A stretch of DNA of 64,000 nucleotides from Sclerotinia nivalis (GCA_029531795.1 JAPEIS010000003.1:992001-1056000), one strand, 5' to 3'. Counted from the stretch's first letter, positions 47,694-61,147 are shown. The notes: generated by a model not told the origin, from the letters alone. Numbers and translations: made by a program.

Positions 47694-48149
47694 GGTATCA
47701 TTAGATTGATCAATCTAGAGCAAATCTGTGCCCGCTAGAAACTTCTCAGATCTTGCACCATCGATGATACATTGGTAAGAACAAGAATCCATTGCCTTGT
47801 TTGTAGCAAAAATCCGAGAGTTGATGGATACATCATCTAGAAATTGGCCTGGATGTGACCCGCTCGCAATTTTTCTCAATTTGTATGGAAATGACATGAC
47901 CAGAGCTTCTTTTGCTGCACCTTCCCCGCAGCTATGCTCTCTATCATCTGATTTTGGCATTTAAATCCGCCAATTAGTGGTGTCTCTGATATATAACCCT
48001 GAAGCTCTTATTTGAAGTCTGATTTTAGACGCAGTTGGCGGTTGTCGGAGAGAAATAATGTATAGAGATAGTTTGCCCAGTTTTACTTCTTCTATCTTGC
48101 GAGCTCTGATATAGAGACCAAGTTGGTCTGTTTTCAACATACAATAACT
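47694..48149 (+). promoter_or_regulatory. PKS upstream region
   Basis: 456 bp between the MITE and the PKS ATG. No convincing TATA box. A minus-strand frame (47715-47960) has no family features. The PKS core promoter must lie here or include the MITE. Confidence 0.4.
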
Positions 48150-51100
48150 ATGACCAGCCAAATTCCACTTCCAATTGCCATCATTGGTATTGCCTGTCGT
48201 CTCCCTGGAGGTGTTGGTAATACAGATGATCTGTGGGAGCTCCTTGTTGATGGTCGAAGTGCTTGGTCTCCGGTTCCCACGGAAAGATTCAATGAGGATG
48301 CCTTCTATCATCCAAACCCAGACAATCCGGGTACTACAAATCACCGTGGCGGCCATTTCATCACCCAGGATATTGCGGCTTTCGACGCGTCATTCTTTGG
48401 AATATCACCTATTGAAGCCTCTGCAATGGACCCGCAGCAACGTATCTTGCTAGAAACCACGTATGAAGCATTTGAGGATGCGGGTATCCCTATTGAAAAT
48501 GTTCGTGGCTCCAACACTGGCGTTTTCGCTGCTATGTTTACACGAGACTACGATCGCAATATCAATAGAGATCCTCTAGACATACCCAAATACCATACGA
48601 CTGGAACTGGTGAGGCGATCATTGCTAACCGGGTTTCATACACTTTTGATTTCAAGGGCCCTTCGATGACCTTAGAGTAAGAGTAGTTTGATTTTCATTC
48701 TATTGGCTTCTTACCAAACCCAGGTTATCTCATTTTAAGTGCCTTTGGTTGTTTTCTGAAACTTCGTCAGATGGGAAATGCTGATCGAACAATCTTCATA
48801 GCACCGGATGTTCTGGGAGCATGGTCGCTCTCCACCAAGCATGCCGTAGCTTACAGTTTGGAGAGTCTACTATGGCTCTGGCTTCGGGCGTTAATCTCAT
48901 TTTGAATCCTGATCACATGGTTGGCATGAGCAATTTACAGTATGTCCTGCCATATTTGTTTCTCCCCAAGCTTACACCTAAGTTGTAGCATGCTGAATGA
49001 TTCGGGGCGATCTTTTTCTTTCGATGAGAGGGGTTCAGGGTATGGACGTGGAGAAGGTGTGGTAACGGTCTTATTGAAGCGTCTAGATGATGCTATACGT
49101 GCAGGTATGTACCATAGTATTAGTCGATCAACCTGGATATGCTAAACGCGTTATTTTTGTAGGCGACAACATTCGATCCGTTATCCGTAATACCGCCGTC
49201 AACCAGGACGGAAGAACTAATGGAATTACTTTGCCAAGTAGTCAAGCACAGGAAAGTCTCATTCGTCTTATATATAAGAACAGCGGTCTTGATCCTTGCA
49301 AGATAGATTATGTAGAGGTTTGTCGCCTTATCAATGTCTAGCCTTCTCAGCTCACATTGCATCTATGAAACAAGGCACATGGTACGGGCACGCTTGCAGG
49401 TGATTTGGCTGAGATCAAGACAATCAAAAATGTGTTCTGCGGAGACAGTCGTGCTACAGATCTATACGTTGGCTCCATTAAATCAAGCATTGGACACCTT
49501 GAAAGCTCCAGTGGTTTAGCGGGCTTGATAAAAGCTGTTCTGTGTCTCGAAAGAGGGTTTATTCTTCCGAATTCCGACTTCATACAGCCGAAGAAGGGAC
49601 TTTCACTGAATGAGAGCAGAATTAAGGTATGATTGTCGATAATATTGATATGTGGAGATTCTCATACATTTAGATACCTTCCGAGCCGATTGTGTTGGAA
49701 TCTGGGGTAAGACGTGCATCAGTCAATAGCTTTGGCTATGGAGGAACTAACGCACATGCAATTTTGGAATCCTTTAATCAGGCACCACGAGCAGGGAGCA
49801 GGATCTTCCATAAGAGAGTAGAGTTGGCAGGGCCATTGCACGCCCCAAAGAGCACCAATACCACGCCTTCGCCGCCAGCACCGCAGATTTTCATTCTAAC
49901 CGGGAAATCCGAAGACTCGGTTCGGACTGCGGCCCTAAATCTTTCAAAACAGTCTTTGTCCGAGGATGCGTTGGATGATTTGGCATATACCCTCTCAAAT
50001 CATCGATCAATGATGAGCTGGAGGTATAGTTTTGTAGCATCGTCTTCCCAAGAACTTCTTACCTCACTACAATCGGTTTCCGGCTCACCAAAATCATTGG
50101 TTAAAAGCTCATCATCTCATCGTATAGTCTTTGTCTTCACTGGACAAGGAGCTCAATGGATTGGAATGGCACGTGAGCTTCTTCTAGTAGACTCCGCTTT
50201 CGCAAAGTCGATAGCGGACTCGAGCATGATACTCCAAGCCTTGGGGGCTCCGTGGAACCTCGTGGAAGAACTTCTGTCTGATCAAGCTAACAGCCGAATT
50301 GACAAAAGTGAGATTGCCCAACCGGCGAGCACAGCTTTGCAGATTGCTCTTGTTGATCTACTTTCTTCGCTTAATGTTACTCCTCAAGTCGTTTTGGGGC
50401 ATTCAAGCGGAGAAATAGCTGCAGCTTACAGTGCGGGGTTCATTTCCCGATCAGAAGCTTTGAAAATTTCGTACCATCGAAGTTTCATTGGAGGTCATTG
50501 CAAAAAGCTCATTCCAAGCAAGGGCGCAATGCTGTCAGCCGCCCTTGGTGAAGAGCAAGTATTACCACTACTTTCCTCTACACGGACGGGTAAAGTATCC
50601 TTGGCATGTGTAAACAGTCCTTCAAGTACCACCCTTTCGGGAGATGAAGATGCTATTTTGGAAGTACAGAGTATGCTCAATGATCTGGGTGTTTTCAGCC
50701 GGAAGTTGAAAGTCGATACTGCATACCATTCCCATCATATGCAGAAGGTTTCCGAGAAATATTTAAGCTCTATGGGTTCAATAAACGCGCATGCCGGTAA
50801 CGATGTTGAATTCATCTCCAGCGTTACTGCAAAGAGAAAGATGACAGACTTTGGTTCCGACTATTGGGTCCAGAATCTTTTATCCAAGGTCCGTTTCAGC
50901 GATGCATTGGAGCACTACTGTGCTGCACAAAATCTAGCTGATGAATTGCGCGGTGCTTCTTCGAATCATATCCTGGTGGAAATAGGTCCGCACAGTGTCT
51001 TAAAAAGTCCGATACGACAGACTATTACTTCAAAGTTCGATCCATTAAAATATCTCTATCTTCCTTCCTTAGTAAGGCATAAAGACGCAACTTACAGTAT

Positions 51101-54100
51101 CCTAGAGCTCGTACGAAGCTTGTTTGATGAGGGGTATCCTGTTGATGTTGATGCGGCCAATTCAATTTGCAGGCACAAGTTGAAATCGCCCCAGTATCTT
51201 CCAGGATTGCCAACTTATCCATGGGATCATTCTACTAGGTATTGGCACGAATCTCGATTGAGTAAGCAACATCGGCTACGAGAATATCCATATCACGACC
51301 TCTTGGGGGTACGGATAGCAAGCAGTACCGCAATCGAGCCCGCTTGGACGCACATACTTGGATTGGTACAATTTCCATGGCTCGCCGACCATGTCGTAGA
51401 CGGCCTTGTCATATTTCCGGGGTCAGGTTATCTTTGCATGGCTATAGAGGCCGTGCGTCAGCTCTTTCATGGTAGCCAAGCATCTGGAATTGTCCCAACC
51501 TTTATTTTGCGAGATGTACATTTCTTGAAAGCACTCGTCATCCCTTCCCCTCCTTCAAAAGTAGAGGCTCAAATCAATTTGAGGCCCTGCAGAGACTTCA
51601 CTAAAGGCTCGTATGAGTTCAAGGTTTCTGCTCTTAGTGATGATGAAAGCTGGCATGAGCATTGCAGCGGCACCATTCAAATCGACTATTGGTCGGAGCC
51701 AGCAGACGCCTTTGGCTCACATTTCTCAAATTATGACAAGCAACTCTATGACACCGAGACAAATATACAGCCTCAAGTTCTCGACTTTGAAAAAATTTAC
51801 AACGAAATGCGGTCTAATGGGAACTTATATGGTCCTTCGTTCCAGGCCATCCGCATGCTAGAGATGAGCAAATTGAAGGCTGTCGGTAGCATAAAGATTC
51901 CCGACGTCAAGTCAATAATGCCTACCAACTACATGCAACCCCATATCATTCACCCCACTACTCTTGATGCACTACTACATACAAGCCTGCCACTATTCTC
52001 CAATACAATTGGTGCCGGCTCTGTGATGCCAGTCTCAATTGGCAAAATTAGCCTTCGCGGAGATATAAATAACGAGCCAGAAGGAGAACTAAAGTCGCAC
52101 ACATTTCTCATTCCGAGAGGTGCCAGATCAGCGGTTGCAAATTTGGTTGTGCACGAAGCTAATTGTTTGGATAATCGACATCCTGTTCTAGAAATTTCTG
52201 AATTGGAGATACGCGGGCTTGGAGAGTCCCAAGTTTCCAAGTTGGATTTGCCACGAAAATTTAGCTATCAAATGAAATGGGCTGCTGATATCAAGCAGTT
52301 ATCTTCTCACAAGGGGCCCCTTTCCTTGACCGAGTATATAAATTGTCTTCATTTCAAATATTCAAATTTGAAGATTTTGCAGACCAAGTCGGACTCTGTG
52401 AAGATTGCAAACCTCATTCTGTCAACATTAGAAAGGTTCCAGAACAACGGTATCGAGTTTTATGATTTTGCAGATACGTCAGATGCGATGCTCAAGGAAA
52501 TCTCGAGAAAATTTTCCCAATGTGATCAGGTTCTGCGATCGAAAACATTAAATATAGATAGTGACTTTGAGGAGCAGAGCCTCAAATCATCCACCTATGA
52601 TTTGGTCATCTTGGTAGCTGACGATATGGACCATATCTCGGACACTGCACTTTTGAATACTCAGAAGCTTCTTAATCCTGGTGGATGGGTCATGATTTGG
52701 TCTGCAGCGGCCGATCCTTCGATAAACGTATTACACAGTCGTCTGATTCAAAATTCTTTCGATGGAATGCAGCTTTTGGACCATGATGATGAAGTAAGGG
52801 GAGACATATTAGTCTCGAGGAAAGCTATGCCAGACTCGCGATCACTTGCTCCTATTCGCGTGATTGGGAGAGACGGCACTGAAGACTTTGCCAATCAGGT
52901 ATGCACATCATTACAAGAAAGTGGATTCGACGCTGGATATATAAAATGGGGTGCAGACCTCCTAGGAGATGATATAATCCATGTGATAATTGACAATGGT
53001 CAAAATCCTTTACTGGTCAAGCCGTCACCACAACTTTTCCAGCAATTTGTTGGTGTCGTGGGTGGGAACAAAGCCAATGTCCTGTGGATCAGCGCTCATC
53101 AACATCCATCAGCCGCGGATAACCCGGAGAAAGGTTTAGTCACTGGATTCGTCCGAAGTGCTTCTGCAGAGAATGCGGATCTCAATTGTATTACCCTTGA
53201 TGTTCAAGACGCGTTTACCAGTCTTTCATCTGATCTTTTACACACGATAAAAACGATTTTAATAGAAGCCTTTTCATCCTCCTCTCCCAGAGGACTACTT
53301 AATGAAAAGGAGTACGTGTATCGAAATGGGAAGCTGCTCATTCCTCGTCTTATTCCAGACCACGGCGTCAATAATTGGATAGCAAAAGCTACAGGGAAAC
53401 CTACTGTCGAAACGGTTGCATATCCAACTTCTGGTCAAACGCTCAACCTCGATTTAGAAACAGCAAACATCGACGAAAATCTGTATTATGTGGGCGAGTC
53501 GCTGTCTGAAGACCTTGGCCCGTCGGAAGTTCAGATTACTGTAAAGGCACAACATATGAGCCGAGCTGACAATGTGGTCAATCTTGCGAGTGCATCGTTA
53601 AAAGAATTCCCCAAACACATTCGTCAGTTTTCTGGCACTATCAGTAGCATCGGAAACTGTCTAACTAGCTGTCTGCAAGTCGGAGACCGCGTTTGTGGCT
53701 GGTCTTATAACACCAAAGCACATTCAAGCCATGTTCGAATCGATGAAAAGAATGTTCTTCGCCTACCAAGCGATATTTCCTTTCGAATAGGCTCTACAAT
53801 CCCGTTCTCATTCATGACTGCTTATCATTCCTTAGTAGAGCTGGCCCGTTTAGAAAAAGATCAAACAATTCTGATTCACGACGCCTCTACAGCCTTTGGA
53901 CGAGCTGCCCTCACACTCGCTCAACATATTGGCGCTAAAATATTTGCGACTGTATTGGAAGTAGATGACAGAGAGAGCATCGCAAGACAGTTTAGTCTCC
54001 AACCTGAGAACATCTTCTATGAACACGCCACGAATCTAAAGCAGAACCTTTTCCAGCTTACCAACCAAGCTGGGGTTGACGTGGTGCTGAACTTCGTAAA

Positions 54101-57100
54101 GGATACTTACAACGAGGACTCCTTTGCGTGTATTGCAAAATGTGGCGTGTATATCCATGTAGGGTATCCAGGAGAAAGCGAAAGTGGCTCCGAAAGCTAC
54201 ACCTTCAAATATCGACCCATGAACAACACATCCTTTTTCTCGTTTGATCTGGGTAATCTGACGCATACACGACCACAGAAAGTGATAGACCTTCTTCAAA
54301 ATTCCACTGCTTTACTGCATCTATCAGAAGAGCGTCTAGATACTCAAAATTACGTATCTGTGGCTCCTGGAAAACTTCATGATGGTTTCAGATTACTGTC
54401 ATCTCAAAAACACCTCAATACTGTCATAGTCGAATCTGATGAGCACAGTCAAGTACAAGTAATCAATATGAACCAGCATGCAAAGGAATCTAATAAAATG
54501 ACCTTTGATTCAAATTCCACTTACATCATCGCCGGTGGACTAGGTGACCTCGGTCAGCGAATTTGTGGGTTGATGGCTCAAAGAGGCGCTAAGAATATTG
54601 TTGTTCTGTCTCGAAGAGTAGCTAATCATGACGACATGGATTTTTTGAGAGCACATCTTGGAGGCATATCACCAGGATGTGGTTTACACAGCATTGTCTG
54701 CGATATCTCATCCCCATCAATGGTTCGAAATGCGGCTAGCACGATTGAAAAGATGAATTTACCACCAGTGAAAGGGTTTGTACAATCAGCTACAGTGCTT
54801 CAGGTAAGTCAAGAGCTATCTCCATCCTGGATTTCTCACGTATCTAATGTGTGAAAATAGGATGTCATCATTGAAAGAATGACACTTGAGAACTTCATGA
54901 CCCCTCTAGAGACAAAGCTAGATGGAACTGCATATCTATTAGATGCGTTCAAAAATCCTAATTTGGAATTTTTTATTATGCTTGCATCACTCAGTGGCGT
55001 GATTGGTACTATGGGGCAAGCAAATTACGGTAAGCATTGTGTTCTTAGCAGCCCTCCAGAGACATTGCACCCCGGAACCATATGAAGTAGAAAAGTACTG
55101 ACCCGTGATAGATTCCGGTAACTCGTATCAAGACACCGTTGCGCAGAACCAAAAACTTTCTGGGACTCATATCATGTCCTTGGATCTGGGATTGATCAAA
55201 AACACCTCAGTTTATGATGGAACTGATGGAGAATTGAGAATGCAAAACCTCGTTCGTCAGGGAATGATTCCTGTGGATCTTGATGAGCTAGATGCCGTTC
55301 TGGATTACGCATTGAGCCCACAGGCTCGGAAGGATCGCTGCAAACAAGTCGTCGTTGGCATAGACGGAGTGTCGATAGCTCACGCTGCGAATTCTACACC
55401 GACGACACAGTCTGCAGTATTCGTCCATGTACGAAACACTGGTGAGCAAGTGTCAGATTTAAAAGAGGCTCAAAACTCTGTCGATCGGAAGCAAACCATT
55501 AGCGACGCAGCATCACTAGCGGAAGCACATTCAATTTTGGAAGAGGCAATAGTGCAAAGAATTTCTCATCTGATATCGTTAGATTCCAGTAAGATTGGGC
55601 TGGACACATCTCTTGTGGATTTTGGCCTAGACTCGTTAACCGCGATTGAGCTCAAGAATTGGATTGGTAACGAGTTTGATGCTGCGATCCAAGCGTCAGA
55701 AATTCTGGACGAGCGTAGTGTCTCGTCTCTGGCCGTGAGAATTGCAGCCAGGTCCTCGCTCTTACATGCAAATTCAAATATTACGAGAGAAGCTCCCGTC
55801 GCCGTCAATGGCCATGGCACCAATCCTGGAAATAATTCTGCTTCATTCAAGGTGCTGCCCGTTCCGGATCTTTCCAGCTCGCTTGACTTATATCTGACGT
55901 CTGTACGAATGTTTCTTTCGGAAACCCAACTGTCTCATACCGTTTCCGTAATCCAAGAATTCATCGATGGCCCTGGAGTTGAATTACAAAATCGACTGGT
56001 CGAATATCGAAAACAGGCCGAGAATTGGCCACATGCTAAAATGTTTATGCGATATCGAAATCCTACAAACCCATACAATCTATTTTATGGGAGTCACGTC
56101 ACAAGTACTATTGGGCATAGCCAAGCCGAACGAGCGGCAATCATTTCCTTATCAGCGTGGAACTTTAAACAACGCATGGATACAGATAACTTGGAACAGG
56201 ATTACTTGAATGAGGAGCCTCTTTGCATGGATTCTTTGAAATGGATATTTAATGCCAATCGCATACCTCAAAAAACCACAGACAAAATGCACAAGTATGC
56301 AGATAATGATTATTTTGTTGTGCTCAGAAGAGGTCATGTGTTCAAGGCGAGGCTTGCCAAAAACATGAGCCAAGAATCTACATACATGTTGTTGAAAAAG
56401 ACTTTCTTGACAATCTTGCGCCTTTCAGAGGAGAAGATACCAGCAGTGGCAACCTTGACTGCAGATGAACGCAACTCATGGGCCGAGCTAAGGGAAATGG
56501 TGAAAGGGATTAACCATAGAAATCGTGCAGTGCTCGAAGATATTGAGGCATCAACATTTGTGATCTGTCTCGATGATGGATCTCCCGAAACCCCAACGGA
56601 ACGCTGTAACCAATTTCTTTACGGCGGCCCATCCAACAGATGGGGCGATAAACCATTGCAGTTTGTAATCTGTGAGAATGGAGCTTCAGGTTTCATCTGC
56701 GAGCATACGATGATAGATGCCGCCTCCTCGGCCCAAATTAACAACCTTATAACGCGATCTATAATGGACTACCGACCAAAAGTTCAGAGCGATGAACGAG
56801 CAAATATGCAGATAGACGACCTTCAGGAAGAGATATCATTCGGAACTAATTCGACAATCGAGAAAGAGATACAGCGAATTGAAGAAAACTTCGGACAAGT
56901 TCACAACCGACCCGCGACCCATTTACAGTTCTGCATTTCCAAGCTGGGTAACAAATTTCTCCAGCCCTTCAAGATTCCAAGTAGAGCCGGTTGCCACTTG
57001 GTTATTCAACTCGCTTCTCTATTTCATTTTGGCAAACAGTATCCGTGCTGGGAGGCACTCACAACTATGTTCTTCCGGCTGGGACGTGTGGACTGGATGC

Positions 57101-57552
57101 AAGTCGTCTCACCCGCCATGTACGAATTTTGCGCCTCAGTAGCCGAGAATCAAAAATCAGCAACAGAGTTGAAAGCATTACTGCGAGAAGCAGTGAGTGC
57201 ACACAGCAGTACAATGTCGAAAACCGGACGAGGCTTAGGATTCGTGGCACATTTCCAATCGTTAGAAGAAGTGATCGCCGAAGACGAACCCATTCCTGCC
57301 TTCTTCGAAGACCCCACCTGGAAGATGACTCGGAAGTGGGGTACCAAGAAGATCAAAACTGATTCTGCTGCAGGATTTATATATCAGGAAGCTGGGTTTC
57401 CGATGCCGGATCCGGAGTCTTTGCTGGTACATTACGAGGTGGAAGATGAGCGGTGCTTCTTTTGGATTCAGGGTACAGGGGAACATCCTAGGCGATTTCA
57501 AGAGGCTTTGGAACGTGCTGCAGTGGTTGTGCGGAATTTGCTTGAGATGTGA
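48150..57552 (+). CDS. Highly reducing type I PKS with C-terminal carnitine acyltransferase-like domain
   Basis: Iterative fungal polyketide synthase. Eight exons (48150-48676, 48802-48939, 48989-49104, 49163-49317, 49375-49626, 49674-54803, 54861-55029, 55112-57552) sum to 2,976 codons. KS 1-430: [16 protein letters not shown] with Cys179, EAHGTGT (His314), SSIGHLESS (His353), so the triad is complete. AT 545-870: [24 protein letters not shown] 935-1220: WLADHVVDG and [10 protein letters not shown], both catalytic residues present. 1255-1640: remnant methyltransferase region without a SAM glycine motif. ER 1640-1985, with an altered nucleotide loop. KR 2010-2170: [39 protein letters not shown], Ser about 2336. 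2410-2975: carnitine/choline acyltransferase-like, with CEHTMIDA (His about 2692). It makes a reduced chain, probably released by acyl transfer. Confidence 0.93.
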
Positions 57553-57765
57553 GACTTTGCCATTGAATAGTAATACTATACTACTTTTCGTAATGTGGCT
57601 GTGCAATTTGATCACGTGTAACCGGTTAAATAAAACGAAATGGATAAGATGACCTCACACCGCACCAGCCGCATTGGACATTTGCTTCTCCTCCTGATCA
57701 GTCCAACAGCTGCAACTTTCCAAATTAGATTAAATAATTGATCACAACATTCCCAATCATCCAAA
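57553..57765. other. Short tandem spacer PKS / PLP enzyme
   Basis: Only 213 bp between the PKS stop and the next start, both on the plus strand, so terminator and promoter are packed together. Confidence 0.5.
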
Positions 57766-59320
57766 ATGACAATTCGGCCTCCATTCGGCCATCGCATGCG
57801 TGACGTCCATTTCCAATTCTCCCCTACCTACACCCCTCTAAACCACGGCTCCTTTGGCGCCTACCCACGCCCCATTCAAGAAGCTCAAGATGCATTCCAG
57901 AAACAATGTACCTCAAGACCCGATACATTCTACGTCTATGATCTCCCCAAGCTTATCGATGAATCGCGAGAAGCTGTTGCACCTTTCCTAGGTGCTGATC
58001 CGAGGGAAGTAGTTCTAGTGCCCAATGCCACGACGGGGACAAATACCGTGTTGAGAAATTTGAAATGGGAGGAGCGTGATATGATTGTCTATTTTAGTAC
58101 AATTTATGATGCGTGTGAGAAGACGGTTGAGAGTGTGAGGGAGATGTTGGGGGTGGAGGTCAAGACGCATTGTCAGGTGTTGGAGTATCCAATTAATGAG
58201 GAAGTTGAATTGGAGAAGTTTCGAGAGTTTGTGAAATCAGCTAAGGCTATGGGGATAAATGCCAAGCTGGCTATATTCGATACGGTAAGGCTGCTCCAAT
58301 CTTACGAACGGAGTTGGTTTATATGGTCAGTAGTTCTGATATGCTTCTGGATATCTATTGCTTTTATTACATCCTATTTGGCTTCCATTAATGGTCACAA
58401 TTATCGTACTGATGGAAATATCAGGTTCTAACCTTCCCAGGAGTTCGAATGCCTTGGGAAGAGCTGGTACGGATATGCAAAGAACTAGGTGTCTTGAGTT
58501 TGATTGATGGTGCTCATGGTATCGGACATATCGATCTCACACACCTTGGTTCAGTCAGTCCAGATTTTTTCGTCAGTAACTGTCATAAGTATGTTCATCT
58601 TTTTCCCACCAAAGATTCATCTTAACATAACACAGATGGCTCTACACCCCTCGCTCCTGCGCAGTCTTCTATGTACCCCTTCGCAACCAACATCTCATCC
58701 GCACCTCCCTCCCCACATCCCACGGCTACCAGAAAAGCTCTGTGAATGATACCCTTGAAGACATCAACGCGTATTTCCTCTCAATGTTCAACTTTGTCGC
58801 AACGATCGACTATACGCCCTACCTCTGCATTCCCGCCGCAATATCCTTCCGCAACACCGTTTGCGGCGGCGAAGCAATTATCCGACAATACTGTTTTGAC
58901 CTCAGCAAAGTAGGTGGTTCTATATGTGCCTCCGTACTAGACACATACACACTCCCCATTTCCCCCGGAAGAGAAACATGTTTTACCAATATTAGATTAC
59001 CAATACCATTTTGGGCCGATGGCCCCAAGAACCGTCACGGAGATGCCATCTCAACGGCATTCCAACCCGTCGATGCAGAGAAAATAAAAGCCTGGTTGAA
59101 TAAAACTGCAGTTGGGGAATTCGATACTTATCTCCAGATTGGATGGCATGCGAATGTTCTGTGGGTTAGATTGAGCGCGCAGATATATTTGGAATTGCGG
59201 GATTTTCAGTGGGTTGGGGAGAAGTTGAAAGGGTTATGTGAAAGGGTCAATGAGGGGGAGGTAGAGGGGACTAGGAGGGTGGAGAAAGTGGAAAAAGTGG
59301 AAGTTTCGGAAGAGATGTAG
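57766..59320 (+). CDS. PLP-dependent class V aminotransferase (isopenicillin N epimerase/Egt2-like)
   Basis: Fold-type I PLP enzyme of the class V group, which includes C-S lyases such as fungal ergothioneine Egt2, isopenicillin N epimerase and LolT. Exons 57766-58284, 58425-58588 and 58636-59320 give 455 aa. Visible features are TPLNHGSFGAYPRP near the N-terminus, PNATTGTNTVLRNL (cofactor phosphate region), LIDGAHGIGHIDL (Asp binding the pyridine nitrogen) and FVSNCHKWLYTPR with the Schiff-base Lys228, whose codon is split by intron 2. The C-terminal domain ends in a Glu/Lys-rich tail. It follows the PKS by 213 bp in the same direction, so co-regulation is possible, but an Egt2-like housekeeping role cannot be excluded. 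Active-site residues look complete. Confidence 0.85.
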
Positions 59321-59619
59321 TTCGAACTTCATGATGTTCCTTATCAAGATATTGATTGATTTGAACTTGATTGATTGATTGATTAAATTAACGTTTATAC
59401 TGAGTCTAAGACTATCTAAGACAATTAGAAGTTTTGTAGGCTTCTAAATTAAATAACAAATAGTAATAAACTGGCTAATTGGATTGTAGCTAATATAACA
59501 TCCGCAAAATATTTTGAGCCCCGGAAAATCTCGGAATTAATAAACTCTGTGATCGATGCCGAAAGAATACTAATGGCGTTTTATATAAATTCTTTTGGTA
59601 TTGATTATTTATTGATCGA

Positions 59620-59748
59620 TATCAATAGAATTAATATAAAATATCAAAACGATATCAAAATGTATCAATAGAATTAATATAAAATATCAAAACGATATCA
59701 AAATGTATCAATAGAATTAATATGAAATGTTAAAATGATATCAATTGA
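59620..59748. repeat. 43 bp tandem triplication
   Basis: Three consecutive copies of a unit starting TATCAATAGAATTAATATAA, at 59620, 59663 and 59706; the first two are identical, the third diverged by a few transitions. Confidence 0.9.
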
Positions 59749-59920
59749 TACTATAAATATTAATAGTATTATTTGTTGTTTTATATACTTTCGGTATATT
59801 TATATAATATCTGCAAAAATATACTAGTTTTCGATATCGATGATAATAATGATATAATAGATAAACAATTACGATTATAGTATAATTATATAATAATAAA
59901 GTTTCAATCTATATTAAGTA

Positions 59921-60092
59921 GTAAGAATGATAAGATTAATAAAGATGATTAGAATGATAAGGATAGTAAGGATGATAAGATTAATAAGGATGATTAGGAT
60001 GGTAAAAATAGTAAGGATGATAAGGATGATAAGAATAATTAGGATGATTAGGATGATTAGAATAGTTAGGATGATTAGGATGATAAGAAAAT
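59921..60092. repeat. Degenerate 9 bp minisatellite (GATNANGAT)n
   Basis: About 19 units such as GATGATTAG and GATGATAAG in tandem, differing mainly by A/G changes. Confidence 0.85.
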
Positions 60093-61147
60093 TGTAAGAA
60101 AATAAAAAAAAATATAAAAAATAAAAAATACTAGAATATATAAATAAAGTTTGATGATCCAAAGAGAATTGAAATATTAATTTATTTGATAATTATACTA
60201 CTTTTTTTTAATTTTATAATATTTAGTATTATTTCTAGTATTATTAGTTTTTTTCGATTAATATTGTATTTCTTTAACTTTTTGTTTTTATTGAATTTTA
60301 GAAAGTTTTTGTTCTTTTATTATTTCTTTCTTTATTTCTTTTTTAAATTTTATAGTTTCTTTAGTTTCTAAAGATAGAAAATCAGGATAGTAATACTTTC
60401 GATATTAATTTCAATTAATAAAATTGTTTATAAAAAACTTTCTATTTTGAATAAATCTATTTTCAAAGTTTATAAAAATTATATAAATGTTTTGTAAGAT
60501 TATTGTTAAAAGATAGATTCGACGATTTCTCAGTTTTCGAGAATTAGTAATTATTGAATTATTATATATTATAAATTCCTTTATATTATAAATTAAATTT
60601 GATATTCTATTCTTTATTGATTTTAATATATCAATTAATATATTAATATAAGTTGTATACTTTCTTTTTTAACTTTTCTTTAAATATTCTTCAGAAATAT
60701 TATATATTTTAATAATAATCAAAAGTTTAATTATTTATTGATCTTATAAAGAATTATTTAATTTCTTATTATATTCAAAAATGCTTTTATGATTTAATAA
60801 ATACTTTTACAATAGATATTTATACTTTTGTATTTAACAAAAGTTATAATAGAAATCAATATTCTTACAAAAAGATATACAATAAAATATCTCTTCAATT
60901 TTAATATTTATATTCAAATAATCCTTTTTATTTCGTTTTTAATATATTAATGTTTTATAAAATTGAATCAGGAAATTTTTGATTTATAAAATATCTTGAT
61001 CTCGATAATCAAATATTACGATCACAGATCTTACAATAACCGATCGTGTGAATACACGTTATGATTTGATCGAATTAGTATGAGATTAAGGTGGTCGTAG
61101 GAACAAACGAATATAGATTATATTAGTATCAGATTATGTAATAAAGT

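Larger units (their letters stand above)
59321..61039. other. AT-rich, gene-free flank of the repeat island
   Basis: Extremely AT-rich, no gene. It holds the two tandem arrays listed separately and long T- or A-runs. Frames here (59914-60162 minus, poly-Ile; 60186-60371 plus, poly-Phe) are composition artefacts. Confidence 0.6.

Noticed and set aside
59914..60162. 82-codon poly-Ile/Leu frame
   Set aside because: Produced entirely by the 9 bp minisatellite; not a membrane protein.
60186..60371. 61-codon poly-Phe frame
   Set aside because: Product of T-rich DNA in the repeat island.
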